Below are positions 1-10,998 of a stretch of 64,000 nt of DNA, in pieces. The first letter of the stretch is position 1, and each line of letters starts with the position of its first letter. The stretch covers positions 430,001 through 494,000 of the forward strand of contig NZ_CP115913.1 of assembly GCF_027938815.1 (NCBI RefSeq), written 5' to 3'. Both the position numbers and the translations under genes were made by a program. The DNA comes from Oceanirhabdus sp. W0125-5. GTDB lineage: Bacteria; Bacillota; Clostridia; Clostridiales; Clostridiaceae. The notes beneath the pieces were generated by a model. That model saw only the letters and a list, made by a program, of their open reading frames with translations. It was not told the DNA's origin and made no database searches.

Positions 1-1651
1 TTATGAACATATGCTCAATAAAGTCTTCATCTCTAGTGGTTACCCCTTGAATACCTCTTCCACCTCTTCTTTGAGACGTGTACGTATCAATTGGTAAACG
101 TTTGATATATCCATTATGAGTAAGAGTAACAACTATTTGATCTTCTTCAATTAAATCAGATATATCTATACTGCTATCGATATATGTTAGATCTATATGT
201 GATCTTCTCTCATCTCCGAATTTTGTTCTTACTTCTAACAAGTCATTCTTGATTTTTTCTAGAAGTATTTTATCATCAGCAAGAATAGCTCTTAACTCAG
301 CTATTTTTTCTTGTAACTCATTATACTCAGCTTCAATTTTATCTCTTTCTAAACCTGTTAATCTTTGAAGTTTCATATCTAGAATAGCTTGAGCTTGTTT
401 CTCAGATAAATTAAACTTCTCCATTAACCCAGCTTTTGCTTCTGCTCCAGTTTTAGATCCTCTAATAAGTGCAATAACTTCATCGATATGATCTAAAGCA
501 ATTCTTAAACCTTCTAAAATGTGAGCTCTAGCTTGGGCTTTATCTAAATCAAATTGAGTTTTTCTCTTAAATACTTCTTTTTGGTGATTTAAATAGTGAA
601 CTAATACCTGTTTAAGATTTAACTGCTTTGGTTCATTATCAACTAAAGCAATCATTATTACACCAAAAGTATCTTGCATTCTTGTATGCTTATATAATCT
701 ATTCAAGACAACATTAGGATTTGAATCTCTTTTAAGATCTATAACAATCCTCATACCTTCTCTACTAGACTCATCTCTTAAATCACTTATTCCATCTATC
801 TTTTTATCTTTTACAAGATTTGCTATGCTTTCAATCAGCTTAGCTTTATTTACTTGATAAGGAAGTTCAGTAACTATGATTTTATTTCTGCCTTTTTCTT
901 CTATAATTTCACATTTAGCTCTAACTAAAATCTTACCTCTACCTGTTTCGTAAGCACTTTTTATTCCAGCTCTACCAAGTATAATACCTGCTGTTGGGAA
1001 ATCTGGACCTTTAATAACTTTCATCAGATCTGATATTTGACTATCAGGCTCATCAATCAACATTATAACCCCATCTATAACCTCTCTCAGATTATGCGGT
1101 GGTATATTAGTAGCCATACCTACTGCAATACCTGATGATCCATTAACTAAAAGGTTAGGATATCTAGCTGGTAATACTGTAGGCTCTTTTTCTTCTCCGT
1201 CAAAGTTATCAATAAAATCAACTGTATTCTTATTAATATCTCGAAGCATCTCTGTAGTTATTTTATCCATTTTGGCTTCTGTATATCTCATTGCAGCTGC
1301 TCCATCTCCATCTACAGAACCAAAATTTCCATGACCATTAACAAGTGTATATCTAATAGAAAAGTCTTGTGCCATTCTAACTAAAGCATCATAAACCGCA
1401 GTGTCTCCATGTGGGTGATATTTACCCAGAACATCCCCTACGATTCTAGCACACTTTCTATAACTCTTTTCTGGTGTAAGATTAAGTTCATGCATTGAAT
1501 ATAATATTCTTCTATGAACTGGTTTTAAACCATCTCTTACATCAGGAAGTGCTCTTGCAACTATAACACTCATTGCATAGTCTATATATGAATTCATCAT
1601 TTCTTTTCTGATATCTATATCTCTAATATTCCCTATATTATTTAAACTCAA
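1..1651 (-). CDS. gyrA: DNA gyrase subunit A, N-terminal part (runs off the window)
   Basis: Breaking-rejoining subunit of DNA gyrase, which introduces negative supercoils with GyrB. Only about the first 550 residues are present. Reading from the start, [14 protein letters not shown] leads into the conserved [17 protein letters not shown] segment, the [17 protein letters not shown] quinolone-resistance region (Thr at the E. coli Ser83 position, usual in clostridia), and [14 protein letters not shown] with the catalytic Tyr in RYTE. The chosen start is a TTG at 1651 preceded by AGTAGGTGA; no ATG fits better. It lies 24 bp downstream of gyrB on the same strand and is probably co-transcribed. 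Family identity is certain; the start is likely. Confidence 0.97.
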   Translation of the reverse strand, partial: MSLNNIGNIRDIDIRKEMMNSYIDYAMSVIVARALPDVRDGLKPVHRRILYSMHELNLTPEKSYRKCARIVGDVLGKYHPHGDTAVYDALVRMAQDFSIRYTLVNGHGNFGSVDGDGAAAMRYTEAKMDKITTEMLRDINKNTVDFIDNFDGEEKEPTVLPARYPNLLVNGSSGIAVGMATNIPPHNLREVIDGVIMLIDEPDSQISDLMKVIKGPDFPTAGIILGRAGIKSAYETGRGKILVRAKCEIIEEKGRNKIIVTELPYQVNKAKLIESIANLVKDKKIDGISDLRDESSREGMRIVIDLKRDSNPNVVLNRLYKHTRMQDTFGVIMIALVDNEPKQLNLKQVLVHYLNHQKEVFKRKTQFDLDKAQARAHILEGLRIALDHIDEVIALIRGSKTGAEAKAGLMEKFNLSEKQAQAILDMKLQRLTGLERDKIEAEYNELQEKIAELRAILADDKILLEKIKNDLLEVRTKFGDERRSHIDLTYIDSSIDISDLIEEDQIVVTLTHNGYIKRLPIDTYTSQRRGGRGIQGVTTRDEDFIEHMFI

Positions 1652-1675
1652 GTTTTTCACCTACTTTCATTTAGA

Positions 1676-3604
<1,929 letters not shown>

Positions 3605-3865
3605 CTATTTATGATATGTGATTTCTGATCTTTTACTTAATGTTGAAGATGATATAGGTGATAAAAATATTTTGCTCATATTATCTACTTCTGCAATAAT
3701 AAAAGATTTTGGTCGTTCATTATTGATTCTTTCTACAAATCCATCTTCTTCTGCCATTCTTAAAAATTGAATTGTATCATTGCTATATACTGTTGACTCA
3801 TAATCAAATATACCGATTACATCCTTAAGAGGGACCACGATATTTTCACCTAAATGTAGGAACAT
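3605..3865 (-). CDS. remB: RemB/YaaB family protein (DUF370-like, extracellular matrix regulator family)
   Basis: Small protein (86 aa) beginning MFLHLGENIVVPLKDVIGIFDYE, the usual start of the YaaB/RemB family found between recF and gyrB in Bacillus and clostridia. The family is related to RemA, a DNA-binding regulator of biofilm matrix genes in B. subtilis; the role of RemB itself is poorly known. The C-terminal half is polar and has no recognised catalytic motif. Gaps of 16 and 21 bp to recF and gyrB place it inside the replication operon. Family assignment rests on position and N-terminal sequence; a regulatory role here is inference. Confidence 0.88.
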   Translation of the reverse strand: MFLHLGENIVVPLKDVIGIFDYESTVYSNDTIQFLRMAEEDGFVERINNERPKSFIIAEVDNMSKIFLSPISSSTLSKRSEITYHK

Positions 3866-3881
3866 TACTCTCCTCCTTACG

Positions 3882-4964
3882 TTACTTTATCTCATCTATA
3901 TGTCCTTTATTAACAAGAAAAACCTTAGTTTCTCCTGAAATGTGTTCACGAATATCTGAAATACCTGTACATGTTATAAAGGTTTGCACATCTTTTATTG
4001 AATTTAAAATATATCGCTGTCTATTACTATCTAACTCAGATAAAACATCATCTAATAAAAGGACAGGATATTCTCCAGTAATATGTTTAATAACTTTTAA
4101 AGATGCAAATTTTATTGTTAAAACAGCAGTTCTCTGTTGTCCCTGTGATCCATATATTCTTGTATCTGTTTCATTAATCAATATTTCAAAATCATCTCTA
4201 TGAGGTCCAACATTTGTTGATTTATTAAACATATCTCTATCTCTGCTTTTAACAAATAATTTATAGAGTTCCTCTTCTGTAATATCATTTAGAGAGGAAA
4301 TATACTTAAATTCAATCTCTTCTCTATTTTTTGTAATATCTCTATGCATTTCCTTTCCATAAAGATTTAAATTTTTAATATATTGCATTCTATCTTTAAT
4401 TATTTTGATTCCAAAAGAAGCTAAGGTCATGTCATAAATATCCAATAGTTCTTTGTTTTGAATCTTCTTCAAAGCAGCATTTCTCTCTCCAAGAGCTTTT
4501 TTATATTGAGTTAAATTATGTAAATATGCTTTACTTAACTTGCATAACTCTATATCTAAAAATTTTCGTCTATACACAGGAGATTCTTTAACAATCTTTA
4601 AATCTTCGGGAGAGAACATTACTACATTTAATGCTCCTATTAATTCAGATAGTTTATTAACCTTTATAGAATTGATATTTAAACCCTTAGTACCATGTTT
4701 AAATATTTTCATATCGATTTTTTTATTCAATCTTTCTTTGCATACATAAATTTGAATATATGCAGCATCTTGATTCCACATAATAAGCTCTTTGTCTCTT
4801 TTCGTTCTATGTGACTTTCCCAGCGAAGCTAAATATACGGATTCAAGAATATTTGTCTTTCCTTGAGCATTATCACCTATAAAAATGTTTACTTCTTTAG
4901 TAAGTTTTAAATCTAACATTTCATAATTTCTGTAATTAATTAATTTTAAATATTCAATATACAT
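3882..4964 (-). CDS. recF: DNA replication and repair protein RecF
   Basis: SMC-like ATPase that helps load RecA at gapped DNA with RecO and RecR. Walker A is GDNAQGKTN near residue 32, the ABC-type signature is YGSQGQQRTA near 300, and Walker B is PVLLLDDVLSELD near 320; the length of 360 aa is typical. I place the start at 4964 (MYIEYLKLINYRN) because AATAGGTGTTAAT precedes that ATG; an upstream in-frame ATG at 4982 has no good ribosome binding site. It is followed by remB and preceded by yaaA, with a hairpin in the 135 bp gap. Confidence 0.98.
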   Translation of the reverse strand: MYIEYLKLINYRNYEMLDLKLTKEVNIFIGDNAQGKTNILESVYLASLGKSHRTKRDKELIMWNQDAAYIQIYVCKERLNKKIDMKIFKHGTKGLNINSIKVNKLSELIGALNVVMFSPEDLKIVKESPVYRRKFLDIELCKLSKAYLHNLTQYKKALGERNAALKKIQNKELLDIYDMTLASFGIKIIKDRMQYIKNLNLYGKEMHRDITKNREEIEFKYISSLNDITEEELYKLFVKSRDRDMFNKSTNVGPHRDDFEILINETDTRIYGSQGQQRTAVLTIKFASLKVIKHITGEYPVLLLDDVLSELDSNRQRYILNSIKDVQTFITCTGISDIREHISGETKVFLVNKGHIDEIK

Positions 4965-5047
4965 ATTAACACCTATTAACATTATATCATAATAATTCGA
5001 ATAATCCTATTAATTTTCCATTTATTACGACTTTTAAACTTAACAAT

Positions 5048-5070
5048 ATCCCCCTATTACTTAGGGGGAT
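5048..5070 (-). terminator. GC-rich hairpin between yaaA and recF
   Basis: A 9 bp stem, ATCCCCCTA (5048-5056) with TAGGGGGAT (5062-5070), separated by a short loop. This is strikingly GC-rich for this region. On the minus strand it lies after yaaA and before recF but is followed by ATATTG, not a T run, so it is more likely a partial terminator or processing site that lowers recF expression than a full stop. Confidence 0.5.
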
Positions 5071-5099
5071 AATTTAATCTGAGCTCAATTTGACGCTTT

Positions 5100-5306
5100 T
5101 TAAACAACTTTATATTCTTCACCATTAACTTTAACTATATCTTCTTTATATAATTTTCTTCCTCTTCTTGTTTCTAATTCATCATTTACGTACACTTGTT
5201 CATCTTGAATAAGGAATTTTGCTTCCGTTCCTAAGGATACCACTTCAGCCCATTTTAAAAATGCATCTAACTTGATATACTCTGTAGTTATTTCAATGTT
5301 CTTCAT
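5100..5306 (-). CDS. yaaA: S4 domain RNA-binding protein YaaA
   Basis: A 68-residue protein consisting of a single S4-type RNA-binding fold: MKNIEITTEYIKLDAFLKWAEV, then EAKFLIQDEQVYVNDELETRRGRKLYKEDIV, the usual pattern in which a small helix-loop places Arg/Lys residues for RNA. The family sits between dnaN and recF in most Firmicutes and is linked to the ribosome, but its precise job is unclear. The start ATG has GAGGTGAGTTC upstream. It lies 19 bp downstream of dnaN. Confidence 0.93.
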   Translation of the reverse strand: MKNIEITTEYIKLDAFLKWAEVVSLGTEAKFLIQDEQVYVNDELETRRGRKLYKEDIVKVNGEEYKVV

Positions 5307-5325
5307 GAACTCACCTCAAATAATA

Positions 5326-6426
5326 TTATTCTACCATTCTTACTGGTAATAGTAAGCATGTGCAGTTATCTTTACCTTTGTTTTTCACAATACAAGGATT
5401 GACATTAGTTGAAAATTCCATTTCAACTTCTTCACTATCCATAATTTTTAATATATCCATTAGATATTTTGAGTTAAATGCAATTTTTAAATCGTCACCT
5501 TGCAGATTTATGTTAATTTCTTCCCTAGCCATTCCTAATTGAGAATTGGAAGTTATAATCATTTTATCTTCTTGAATATCTAATTTTACAAGATTTGTTT
5601 TACCTTCTTTTCCAATTAGAGATGCTCTATCAATACTATTTAATAATTCATCTTTACGAGCAATAGTTTTTAATAAATATTCTTTTGGAATTATTGAATC
5701 ATATTTAATGAATTCACCTTCAAGCAATCTAGAAATAACTTTAGTTTTTCCAAGATCAAATAAAATATGATTAGTCGTAAACAATATATTTGTAACTTCT
5801 TCAGTGTCCTCTAATATTTTAGATACTTCACTTAAAGTTTTACCTGGTATTACATTATTTAATTCAACATCTGTATCAATAGTTTCAGTTCTTATTGCTA
5901 CTCTGTATCCATCCATAGCAACTAAGTTAATTTTATTTTCTTTAACTTCAAATAAAACTCCTGTAAATATAGGTCTAGTTTCATCATGCGCTGCTGCGAA
6001 TATTGTACTTTTTATCATATTCTTAAGCATATTTTGTGGCAATGTAATTGATTTTTCTTCATGAATTGTTGGCATTGCTGGATAATCCTCAGCTGACATA
6101 TGTACTAATGTTGCATTAGATTTCAGACATTTTATGCTTAATGTACTATTTGGATTAGTTGATATTTCAATAATATCGTTTGGTAATTTTCTTATTAAGT
6201 CTCCAAATAAACGAGAATCTACAACAATCTTACCTTCTGTATGAACTTCAGCATCAACTGTTGCTTCGATTGTAAGATCTTTATCAGATCCTAATAATAT
6301 TAATTTCCCATCTATAGCGTGAATTAAAATTCCTTGAAGAATAGGCATAGTTGATTTTCCAGTAACAGCTTTTTGAACTTTAGAAACTGCTTCCTGAAGT
6401 ATATTTTTTTGTATAGCGAAATGCAT
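5326..6426 (-). CDS. dnaN: DNA polymerase III beta subunit (sliding clamp)
   Basis: Ring-shaped processivity clamp for the replicative polymerase. The 366 residues carry three repeated clamp domains; the start MHFAIQKNILQEAVSKVQKAVTGKSTMPILQGILI is the typical N terminus, and the end NPCIVKN then CTCLLLPVRMVE is typical of the clostridial C terminus that forms part of the peptide-binding pocket. I choose 6426 because AGGAGGTTATATT lies directly upstream; the longer frame to 6447 would include that ribosome binding site. It is downstream of dnaA across the oriC2 region. Confidence 0.98.
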   Translation of the reverse strand: MHFAIQKNILQEAVSKVQKAVTGKSTMPILQGILIHAIDGKLILLGSDKDLTIEATVDAEVHTEGKIVVDSRLFGDLIRKLPNDIIEISTNPNSTLSIKCLKSNATLVHMSAEDYPAMPTIHEEKSITLPQNMLKNMIKSTIFAAAHDETRPIFTGVLFEVKENKINLVAMDGYRVAIRTETIDTDVELNNVIPGKTLSEVSKILEDTEEVTNILFTTNHILFDLGKTKVISRLLEGEFIKYDSIIPKEYLLKTIARKDELLNSIDRASLIGKEGKTNLVKLDIQEDKMIITSNSQLGMAREEININLQGDDLKIAFNSKYLMDILKIMDSEEVEMEFSTNVNPCIVKNKGKDNCTCLLLPVRMVE

Positions 6427-6502
6427 AATATAACCTCCTAAAGACAAATAAATTGTTAATAACTTTTTCTCTTATATATAGATAAGTATTTCTTTAAAAA
6501 TA

Positions 6503-6707
6503 TAGTAGTAATAGTAATAGGGGCTGTGAATTTGTGGATAAGTACTTCAAGCCTTTAATAACAGCCATTTTTTTATTAAAAATGAATGTGGATAACTAAA
6601 TGAAAATTATTTAGATTTATCCACAGATATCCACAAAGCATATTATTTAATTTTTTTATTAACATGTTAATAACGTAGTATTATAAACATACTGTTAATT
6701 ATCCACA
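6503..6707 (-). other. oriC2: DnaA-trio unwinding motif plus DnaA boxes between dnaA and dnaN
   Basis: DnaA boxes lie at 6533-6541 and 6587-6595 (TGTGGATAA), 6617-6625 and 6699-6707 (TTATCCACA), with an 8/9 match at 6627-6635. Next to the first box is a GGG step (6521-6523) and then six tandem trinucleotides TAG TAG TAA TAG TAA TAG at 6503-6520. This is the layout of the basal unwinding system described in B. subtilis: boxes, GC step, then 3'-[G/A]AT-5' trios that guide DnaA onto single strand DNA. The AT-rich stretch at 6440-6500 is the probable melting region. Confidence 0.88.
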
Positions 6708-6708
6708 G

Positions 6709-8052
6709 TTAATTTTGCTTAATTTTCTTTATTAAATCATTAATTGTATTTTCTAAATTTTGATCAACCTTGATATTGGTTGAAATTTTTTCATATGCAT
6801 GTATTACTGTAGTGTGATCTCTACCTCCAAATTCTTCACCGATTTTAGGTAAAGACATATCTGTAAGCTTTCTACTAAGATACATAGCAATTTGTCTTGG
6901 ATACGAAATGCTTCTAGTTCGTCTAGAAGATTTTAATTCTTCAACCTTTAAGTTATAGTAGCTAGCAACAATATCTTGGATTAACTCAATTGTTACCTGT
7001 TTTGATTGTTTACTAGAAATAATATCTTTAAGAGCTTCCATTGCTAATTCAACTGTCATATCCTTACCAGTTAAAGAAGAATAAGCAATAAGTCTTATTA
7101 ATGCGCCTTCTAATTCTCTAATATTAGCTTTAATTTGTTTTGCAATATAAACAAGAACATCATTATCTATATCTAACTTTTCGTCATCAGCTTTTTTCTT
7201 TAAGATAGCTATTCTTGTTTCAAAGTCTGGAGAAGATATATCTGCGATTAGTCCCCATTCAAATCTGGATCTAAGTCTATCTTCAAGTGTAGGGATTTCT
7301 TTTGGTGGTCTATCACTTGAAAGAATGATCTGTTTATTTGCTTCATATAGAGTATTAAAAGTATGGAAGAATTCTTCTTGTGTACGTTCTTTACCAGCAA
7401 TAAACTGAATGTCATCTATAAGAAGTACATCAACATTTCTATATCTATTTCTGAATTCTTCATTTTTATCGTCTTTTATTGAATTAATTAACTCATTTGT
7501 GAATTTTTCAGAAGTAACATAAACAACCTTACTATTAGGATTATTATCTAATATATAATGACCAATAGCATGCATAAGGTGAGTTTTACCGAGTCCAACT
7601 CCTCCATAAATAAAAAGAGGGTTATAAGCCTTAGCTGGAGATTCTGCAACAGCTAAAGAGGCTGCATGAGCAAATCGGTTACTATTTCCTATTACAAATG
7701 ATTTAAACTTGTATTTTGGATTTAATGATGAACTTAGAACATTAGCTGCTATATTGTCTTGGATCTTAACTCTAGGCTTTTTTGGCTCGACAACTACATC
7801 ATCAGTATTGATGATAAAATCTAATTTGTATGTTTTAGAAGTAGTAGATTTTATTGAATTAATTATTAAGTCATTATATCTACCTACTAATATATCTTTA
7901 GTGAAATTATTGGGTACCCCTAGTTGTATAGTTGAGTCATCCATTGACATAGGAGTAATACTCTTAATCCAAGTATTATAGCTCACTTCAGTAAGCTCAT
8001 TTTTAATTATATCCAGAGTTCTATTCCATAATTCTTCAAGCGAGATGCTCAT
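6709..8052 (-). CDS. dnaA: Chromosomal replication initiator protein DnaA
   Basis: Initiator ATPase that binds the boxes on either side of this gene and melts oriC. The 447 residues include the N-terminal helicase-interaction domain ([29 protein letters not shown]), Walker [14 protein letters not shown] near 150, Walker [15 protein letters not shown] near 210, and the C-terminal DNA-binding helix with [15 protein letters not shown] near 410. The start ATG is preceded by GGAGGATTTACT. It is the first gene of the minus-strand replication operon and is probably autoregulated by the boxes upstream. Confidence 0.99.
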   Translation of the reverse strand: MSISLEELWNRTLDIIKNELTEVSYNTWIKSITPMSMDDSTIQLGVPNNFTKDILVGRYNDLIINSIKSTTSKTYKLDFIINTDDVVVEPKKPRVKIQDNIAANVLSSSLNPKYKFKSFVIGNSNRFAHAASLAVAESPAKAYNPLFIYGGVGLGKTHLMHAIGHYILDNNPNSKVVYVTSEKFTNELINSIKDDKNEEFRNRYRNVDVLLIDDIQFIAGKERTQEEFFHTFNTLYEANKQIILSSDRPPKEIPTLEDRLRSRFEWGLIADISSPDFETRIAILKKKADDEKLDIDNDVLVYIAKQIKANIRELEGALIRLIAYSSLTGKDMTVELAMEALKDIISSKQSKQVTIELIQDIVASYYNLKVEELKSSRRTRSISYPRQIAMYLSRKLTDMSLPKIGEEFGGRDHTTVIHAYEKISTNIKVDQNLENTINDLIKKIKQN

Positions 8053-8317
8053 AGTAAATCCTCCAAAGCAAAAAATTTATTTAATAGTTATAAACATAAA
8101 CATAACAATAATATTAACAAATTCTATTGTATATTATTCTTGTTGACACTTTATCTAAAAATATTCACAGTTGTTAATAACTATTGATAAAAACGTTATT
8201 TAATTTAGTATTGATTTCGTTATCAACAAATAAAAAAATATATTATTAACATAAAAAAACGTTTAATATCAGGAAAAATGACTAATATTAATAATAAATA
8301 TATAAAAGTTAAACAAG

Positions 8318-8429
8318 TTATACACAGTTTTATCCACAAGCTGTGTATAACTAAATTATCAACAAATTTATACACAGTTCACTCTTAATAATATCAAAAG
8401 AAAAGAAGGTATTCAAGAAGTTATCCACA
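8318..8429. other. oriC1: DnaA-box cluster between dnaA and rpmH
   Basis: Five DnaA-box sequences occur in 112 bp: TTATACACA at 8318-8326 and 8368-8376, TTATCCACA at 8330-8338 and 8421-8429, and the inverted TGTGTATAA at 8342-8350. The 583 bp gene-free stretch 8053-8635 holds this cluster, very AT-rich flanks and the rpmH promoter, and nothing else I can identify. With oriC2 on the other side of dnaA it makes the bipartite origin usual in Firmicutes. The orphan box cluster also probably represses dnaA. Confidence 0.9.
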
Positions 8430-8492
8430 AAAACTAAAATTTAGATTGGATTTTTATTAACATTAAATTTCAATTATAATAAGAATAGTGGC

Positions 8493-8521
8493 TTGACATA
8501 AGTAATTGGTGAATATATAAT
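8493..8521 (+). promoter_or_regulatory. Consensus sigma-A promoter for rpmH
   Basis: Perfect TTGACA (8493-8498), 17 bp spacer and TATAAT (8516-8521), pointing into rpmH. It is the only full consensus match I found in the window, consistent with high expression of ribosomal protein L34 and RNase P protein. Confidence 0.93.
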
Positions 8522-8635
8522 TTATATAGTATTTTATTATTTACAATTAAGATAATTAACTTGATTAATGATGATTGTAATGCAGAAAAATAAATCCCTA
8601 TATTAAAGAAAAGAATCGAAGGGGGTGTTTTACCT

Positions 8636-8770
8636 ATGAAGATGACATACCAACCAAAAAAGAGACACAGAAAAAAAGAGCACGGTTTCAGAAAGAGAAT
8701 GAAAACTAAATCTGGAAGAAATATCGTTAAGAGAAGAAGATTAAAAGGTAGAAAAAGCTTAACAGCATAA
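8636..8770 (+). CDS. rpmH: 50S ribosomal protein L34
   Basis: A 44-residue, highly basic protein starting [18 protein letters not shown] and ending LKGRKSLTA, the usual L34 sequence and length. It is a late-assembling protein of the large ribosomal subunit. A strong ribosome binding site, GAAGGGGGTGTTTTACCT, precedes the ATG. A hairpin follows directly after the stop, so rpmH is probably transcribed in excess of the downstream rnpA. Confidence 0.99.
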   Translation: MKMTYQPKKRHRKKEHGFRKRMKTKSGRNIVKRRRLKGRKSLTA

Positions 8771-8771
8771 G

Positions 8772-8793
8772 GGCCGCAACTTGTGGCCTTTTT
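8772..8793 (+). terminator. Attenuator-like terminator between rpmH and rnpA
   Basis: Stem GGCCGCA (8772-8778) with TGTGGCC (8782-8788), a three-base loop, then five Ts. A second small palindrome, CTGCAGATGCAG, follows at 8794-8805. Because rnpA begins only 32 bp later and has no visible promoter, this is probably a partial terminator setting the rpmH to rnpA ratio. Confidence 0.75.
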
Positions 8794-8824
8794 CTGCAGA
8801 TGCAGAAAAAAAAAGGAGTTACAT

Positions 8825-9169
8825 ATGAAAGAAACGAAAAAATATAGAATAAGGAAGAATTACGAGTTTAGGACGGTATATAGGAGAGGTAAATCTTATT
8901 CTAGCAGATACTTAGTTTTATATGTAAAAAGAGTGAATAAAGATTTAAACAGAATTGGAATCTCCGTAAGTAAAAAAGTAGGAAATGCTGTTGTTAGAAA
9001 TAGAGTAAAGCGTTTGGTTCGTGAAAATTATAATAAGTATAAAAAGAACATAAAAGAAGGATATGATTTTATAATTGTTGCTAGAAGCGTTAGTAGAGAT
9101 GCTAATTATAAAGATATAAGTGAATCAGTAAAGGTACTTTTTAAAAAGGCAGGACTATACGAAGAATGA
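8825..9169 (+). CDS. rnpA: Ribonuclease P protein component
   Basis: Protein subunit of RNase P, which removes 5' leaders from tRNA precursors with the catalytic RNA. The 114 residues include the conserved RNA-binding motif [22 protein letters not shown] around residues 49-70 and the ISVSK strand before it. The start at 8825 is chosen because AAAAGGAG lies 6 to 12 bases upstream; the frame is open further up but through the terminator. Its stop overlaps the start of yidD by 4 bp, showing translational coupling. Confidence 0.98.
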   Translation: MKETKKYRIRKNYEFRTVYRRGKSYSSRYLVLYVKRVNKDLNRIGISVSKKVGNAVVRNRVKRLVRENYNKYKKNIKEGYDFIIVARSVSRDANYKDISESVKVLFKKAGLYEE

Positions 9170-9375
9170 AAAGATTTTTAATTTTTATTATTAAATTGTA
9201 TAGAAAATATATCTCACCTTTAAAAAAGCCATGTTGTAGATTTTATCCATCATGCTCTCAATATGCTATTGAGGCGATATCAAAACATGGTGCTCTAAAG
9301 GGAGGTTTCATGGCTATAAAAAGGATTATTAAATGTAATCCATTTAATCCAGGAGGATATGATCCTGTTAAATAA
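9166..9375 (+). CDS. yidD: Membrane protein insertion efficiency factor YidD
   Basis: A 69-residue protein with an amphipathic N terminus ([19 protein letters not shown]) and the hallmark [19 protein letters not shown] and [12 protein letters not shown] motifs, including three conserved cysteines. The family helps YidC or Sec insert membrane proteins and acts at the inner face of the membrane; the mechanism is not settled. It overlaps rnpA by 4 bp and lies 19 bp before yidC. Confidence 0.97.
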   Translation: MKRFLIFIIKLYRKYISPLKKPCCRFYPSCSQYAIEAISKHGALKGGFMAIKRIIKCNPFNPGGYDPVK

Positions 9376-9394
9376 ATGTAGGAGGAGTTAATTA

Positions 9395-10057
9395 ATGAAT
9401 ATTTTGGTGCAACCAATAGAAGCTTTTTATGAATTTATTAGAACTTCCATAGAAATGATGATACCAAACCCAAATATTTCGTATGGTTTAGCAATTATTG
9501 TTTTAACTATAATTGTCAGATTATTGTTACTTCCATTAACACTTAAACAAACAAAATCCATGAGCAAAATGACAGAAATACAACCAGAGCTTAAAAAGCT
9601 ACAGGAAAAATATAAAAATGACCCACAAAGATTAAATCAAGAAACAATGAAATTATATAAAGAACATGGTGCAAATCCTATGTCTGGATGTTTACCATTA
9701 TTAATTCAAATGCCAATAATTATCGCATTGTTTACAGTATTTAGAGAACTTCAAGGTATTGAAAATGTTGGATTTGTACTTACTCCATGGATTAAAAGTT
9801 TAGCAGTTCCAGATCCATACTTTATACTTCCAGTATTATCTGCAGCATTAACATTCTTATCAATGAAGTTATCTTCAGCAGGTACTGGAAATGCACAAAT
9901 GGGTACTATGAATATAGTTATGACTGCATTTATTTTATATGTCAGCCTTAAATTTAGTGCAGCATTATTATTATATTGGGTAATAAATAACTTAATTCAG
10001 TTATTACAAACATTCATTATTAAGAAAGTTAAAAAAACGGAACCTACTAAAGCATAA
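9395..10057 (+). CDS. yidC: Membrane protein insertase YidC/Oxa1 family
   Basis: Inserts membrane proteins alone or with SecYEG. The 220 residues are the short Gram-positive form. After a first membrane segment (SYGLAIIVLTIIVRLLLLPL), which carries the conserved Arg that sits in the membrane groove, comes the cytoplasmic hairpin LKQTKSMSKMTEIQPELKKLQEKY, then GCLPLLIQMPIIIALFTVFRE and further membrane segments, ending with a basic tail KKVKK. I see no lipobox Cys near the N terminus, unlike B. subtilis SpoIIIJ. RBS AGGAGGAG precedes ATG 9395. Confidence 0.97.
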   Translation: MNILVQPIEAFYEFIRTSIEMMIPNPNISYGLAIIVLTIIVRLLLLPLTLKQTKSMSKMTEIQPELKKLQEKYKNDPQRLNQETMKLYKEHGANPMSGCLPLLIQMPIIIALFTVFRELQGIENVGFVLTPWIKSLAVPDPYFILPVLSAALTFLSMKLSSAGTGNAQMGTMNIVMTAFILYVSLKFSAALLLYWVINNLIQLLQTFIIKKVKKTEPTKA

Positions 10058-10093
10058 TAATATATTAGGTAGGGAGAGGCAGGTGTATGTTGA

Positions 10094-10726
10094 GTGAAAT
10101 CTATTGAGGTTACAGCAAAAACTGCTGAAGCAGCAATTGAAAAAGGTTTGATTGAACTTAATACTACTAAAGAAAATGTTGACATTGAGATACTCGATCA
10201 AGGAAGCAAAGGTTTCTTAAACATATTTGGTGTTAAAGAAGCTGTTGTTAAAATAACATTAAAAAAACAATTTGATAAAGAGGCTGAAGAATTCTTAAAC
10301 AAAATATTCACTCACATGGGTGTTGAAGCTAAAGTAGAAACCAAAGAGACTGAAGATAGCCTAAATATTGAGATTTTAGGTGAAGACATGGGAATCTTAA
10401 TAGGATATCGTGGTGAGACTTTAGATGCACTTCAATATTTGACTAGTTTAGCGATTAATAAAGACACTAATGAGAAATATAAAAGGGTAATACTTGACAC
10501 TCAAAATTATAGAGCTAAGAGAACAGAGATATTAAAAGGGCTTGCTATTAAAAAAGCTAAAAGAGCAAAAATGTTCAATAAAGCTATAAAATTAGAGCCA
10601 ATGAATCCATATGAGAGAAGAATAATTCACTCAGCTCTGCAAAATGATAATTATGTGAAAACATTTAGTGAAGGTGATGAACCTTATCGTAGAGTTGTAA
10701 TAGAACCTAAAAGAAAGAAAGCTTAG
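10094..10726 (+). CDS. jag: RNA-binding protein Jag/KhpB (Jag-N, KH, R3H)
   Basis: RNA-binding protein of 210 aa found after yidC in most Firmicutes; with KhpA it binds many transcripts and affects cell division and sporulation. Domains in order: the Jag N-terminal domain (KSIEVTAKTAEAAIEKGLIEL, to about residue 50), a KH domain with GILIGYRGETLDALQYLTSL around 95-115, and an R3H domain with MNPYERRIIHSALQ around 175. The start is GTG 10094 with GCAGGTG upstream. The stop codon lies in the loop of the following terminator. Confidence 0.95.
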   Translation: MKSIEVTAKTAEAAIEKGLIELNTTKENVDIEILDQGSKGFLNIFGVKEAVVKITLKKQFDKEAEEFLNKIFTHMGVEAKVETKETEDSLNIEILGEDMGILIGYRGETLDALQYLTSLAINKDTNEKYKRVILDTQNYRAKRTEILKGLAIKKAKRAKMFNKAIKLEPMNPYERRIIHSALQNDNYVKTFSEGDEPYRRVVIEPKRKKA

Positions 10727-10740
10727 AGGCTTTCTTTTTT
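10716..10740 (+). terminator. Rho-independent terminator after jag
   Basis: Stem AGAAAGC (10716-10722) with GCTTTCT (10729-10735), loop TTAGAG that contains the jag stop codon, then a T tract. It ends the rpmH-rnpA-yidD-yidC-jag transcript. Confidence 0.8.
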
Positions 10741-10860
10741 TTCTTGAAAATAATACTTTTTTTTTGTACTATGTATATTAGGATTCATTAATGTTAATTA
10801 TTATTAATTAATAAATAGAAAGTTTTAAGTTAAGAATTATATATAGAGATTCTACTTCGA

Positions 10861-10920
10861 AATATGATTTATACATGTATCAAAATATAGGTGCGCCTTA
10901 AACAGATGTATAAATCAATT
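10861..10920 (+). other. Long hairpin in the mnmE leader
   Basis: A perfect 12 bp inverted repeat, TGATTTATACAT (10865-10876) with ATGTATAAATCA (10906-10917), extended by AAT/ATT across one bulged A. The 29-base loop holds the GC-rich step GGTGCGCC, rare in this sequence. It lies about 80 bases upstream of the mnmE start in the 272 bp gap after the jag terminator. It may be a leader RNA structure or an operator; no T run follows, so it is not a terminator. Confidence 0.6.
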
Positions 10921-10998
10921 ATTGATCTGAGATATCTATATTATACAGTATTATTAAGAACAATAATTTAGAATTTTATTCTAAGAAGGTGAGCAGAT

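Noticed and set aside
8101..8300. Search for Spo0A boxes or a small RNA between dnaA and the DnaA boxes
   Set aside because: No TGTCGAA-type site and no convincing hairpin were found.
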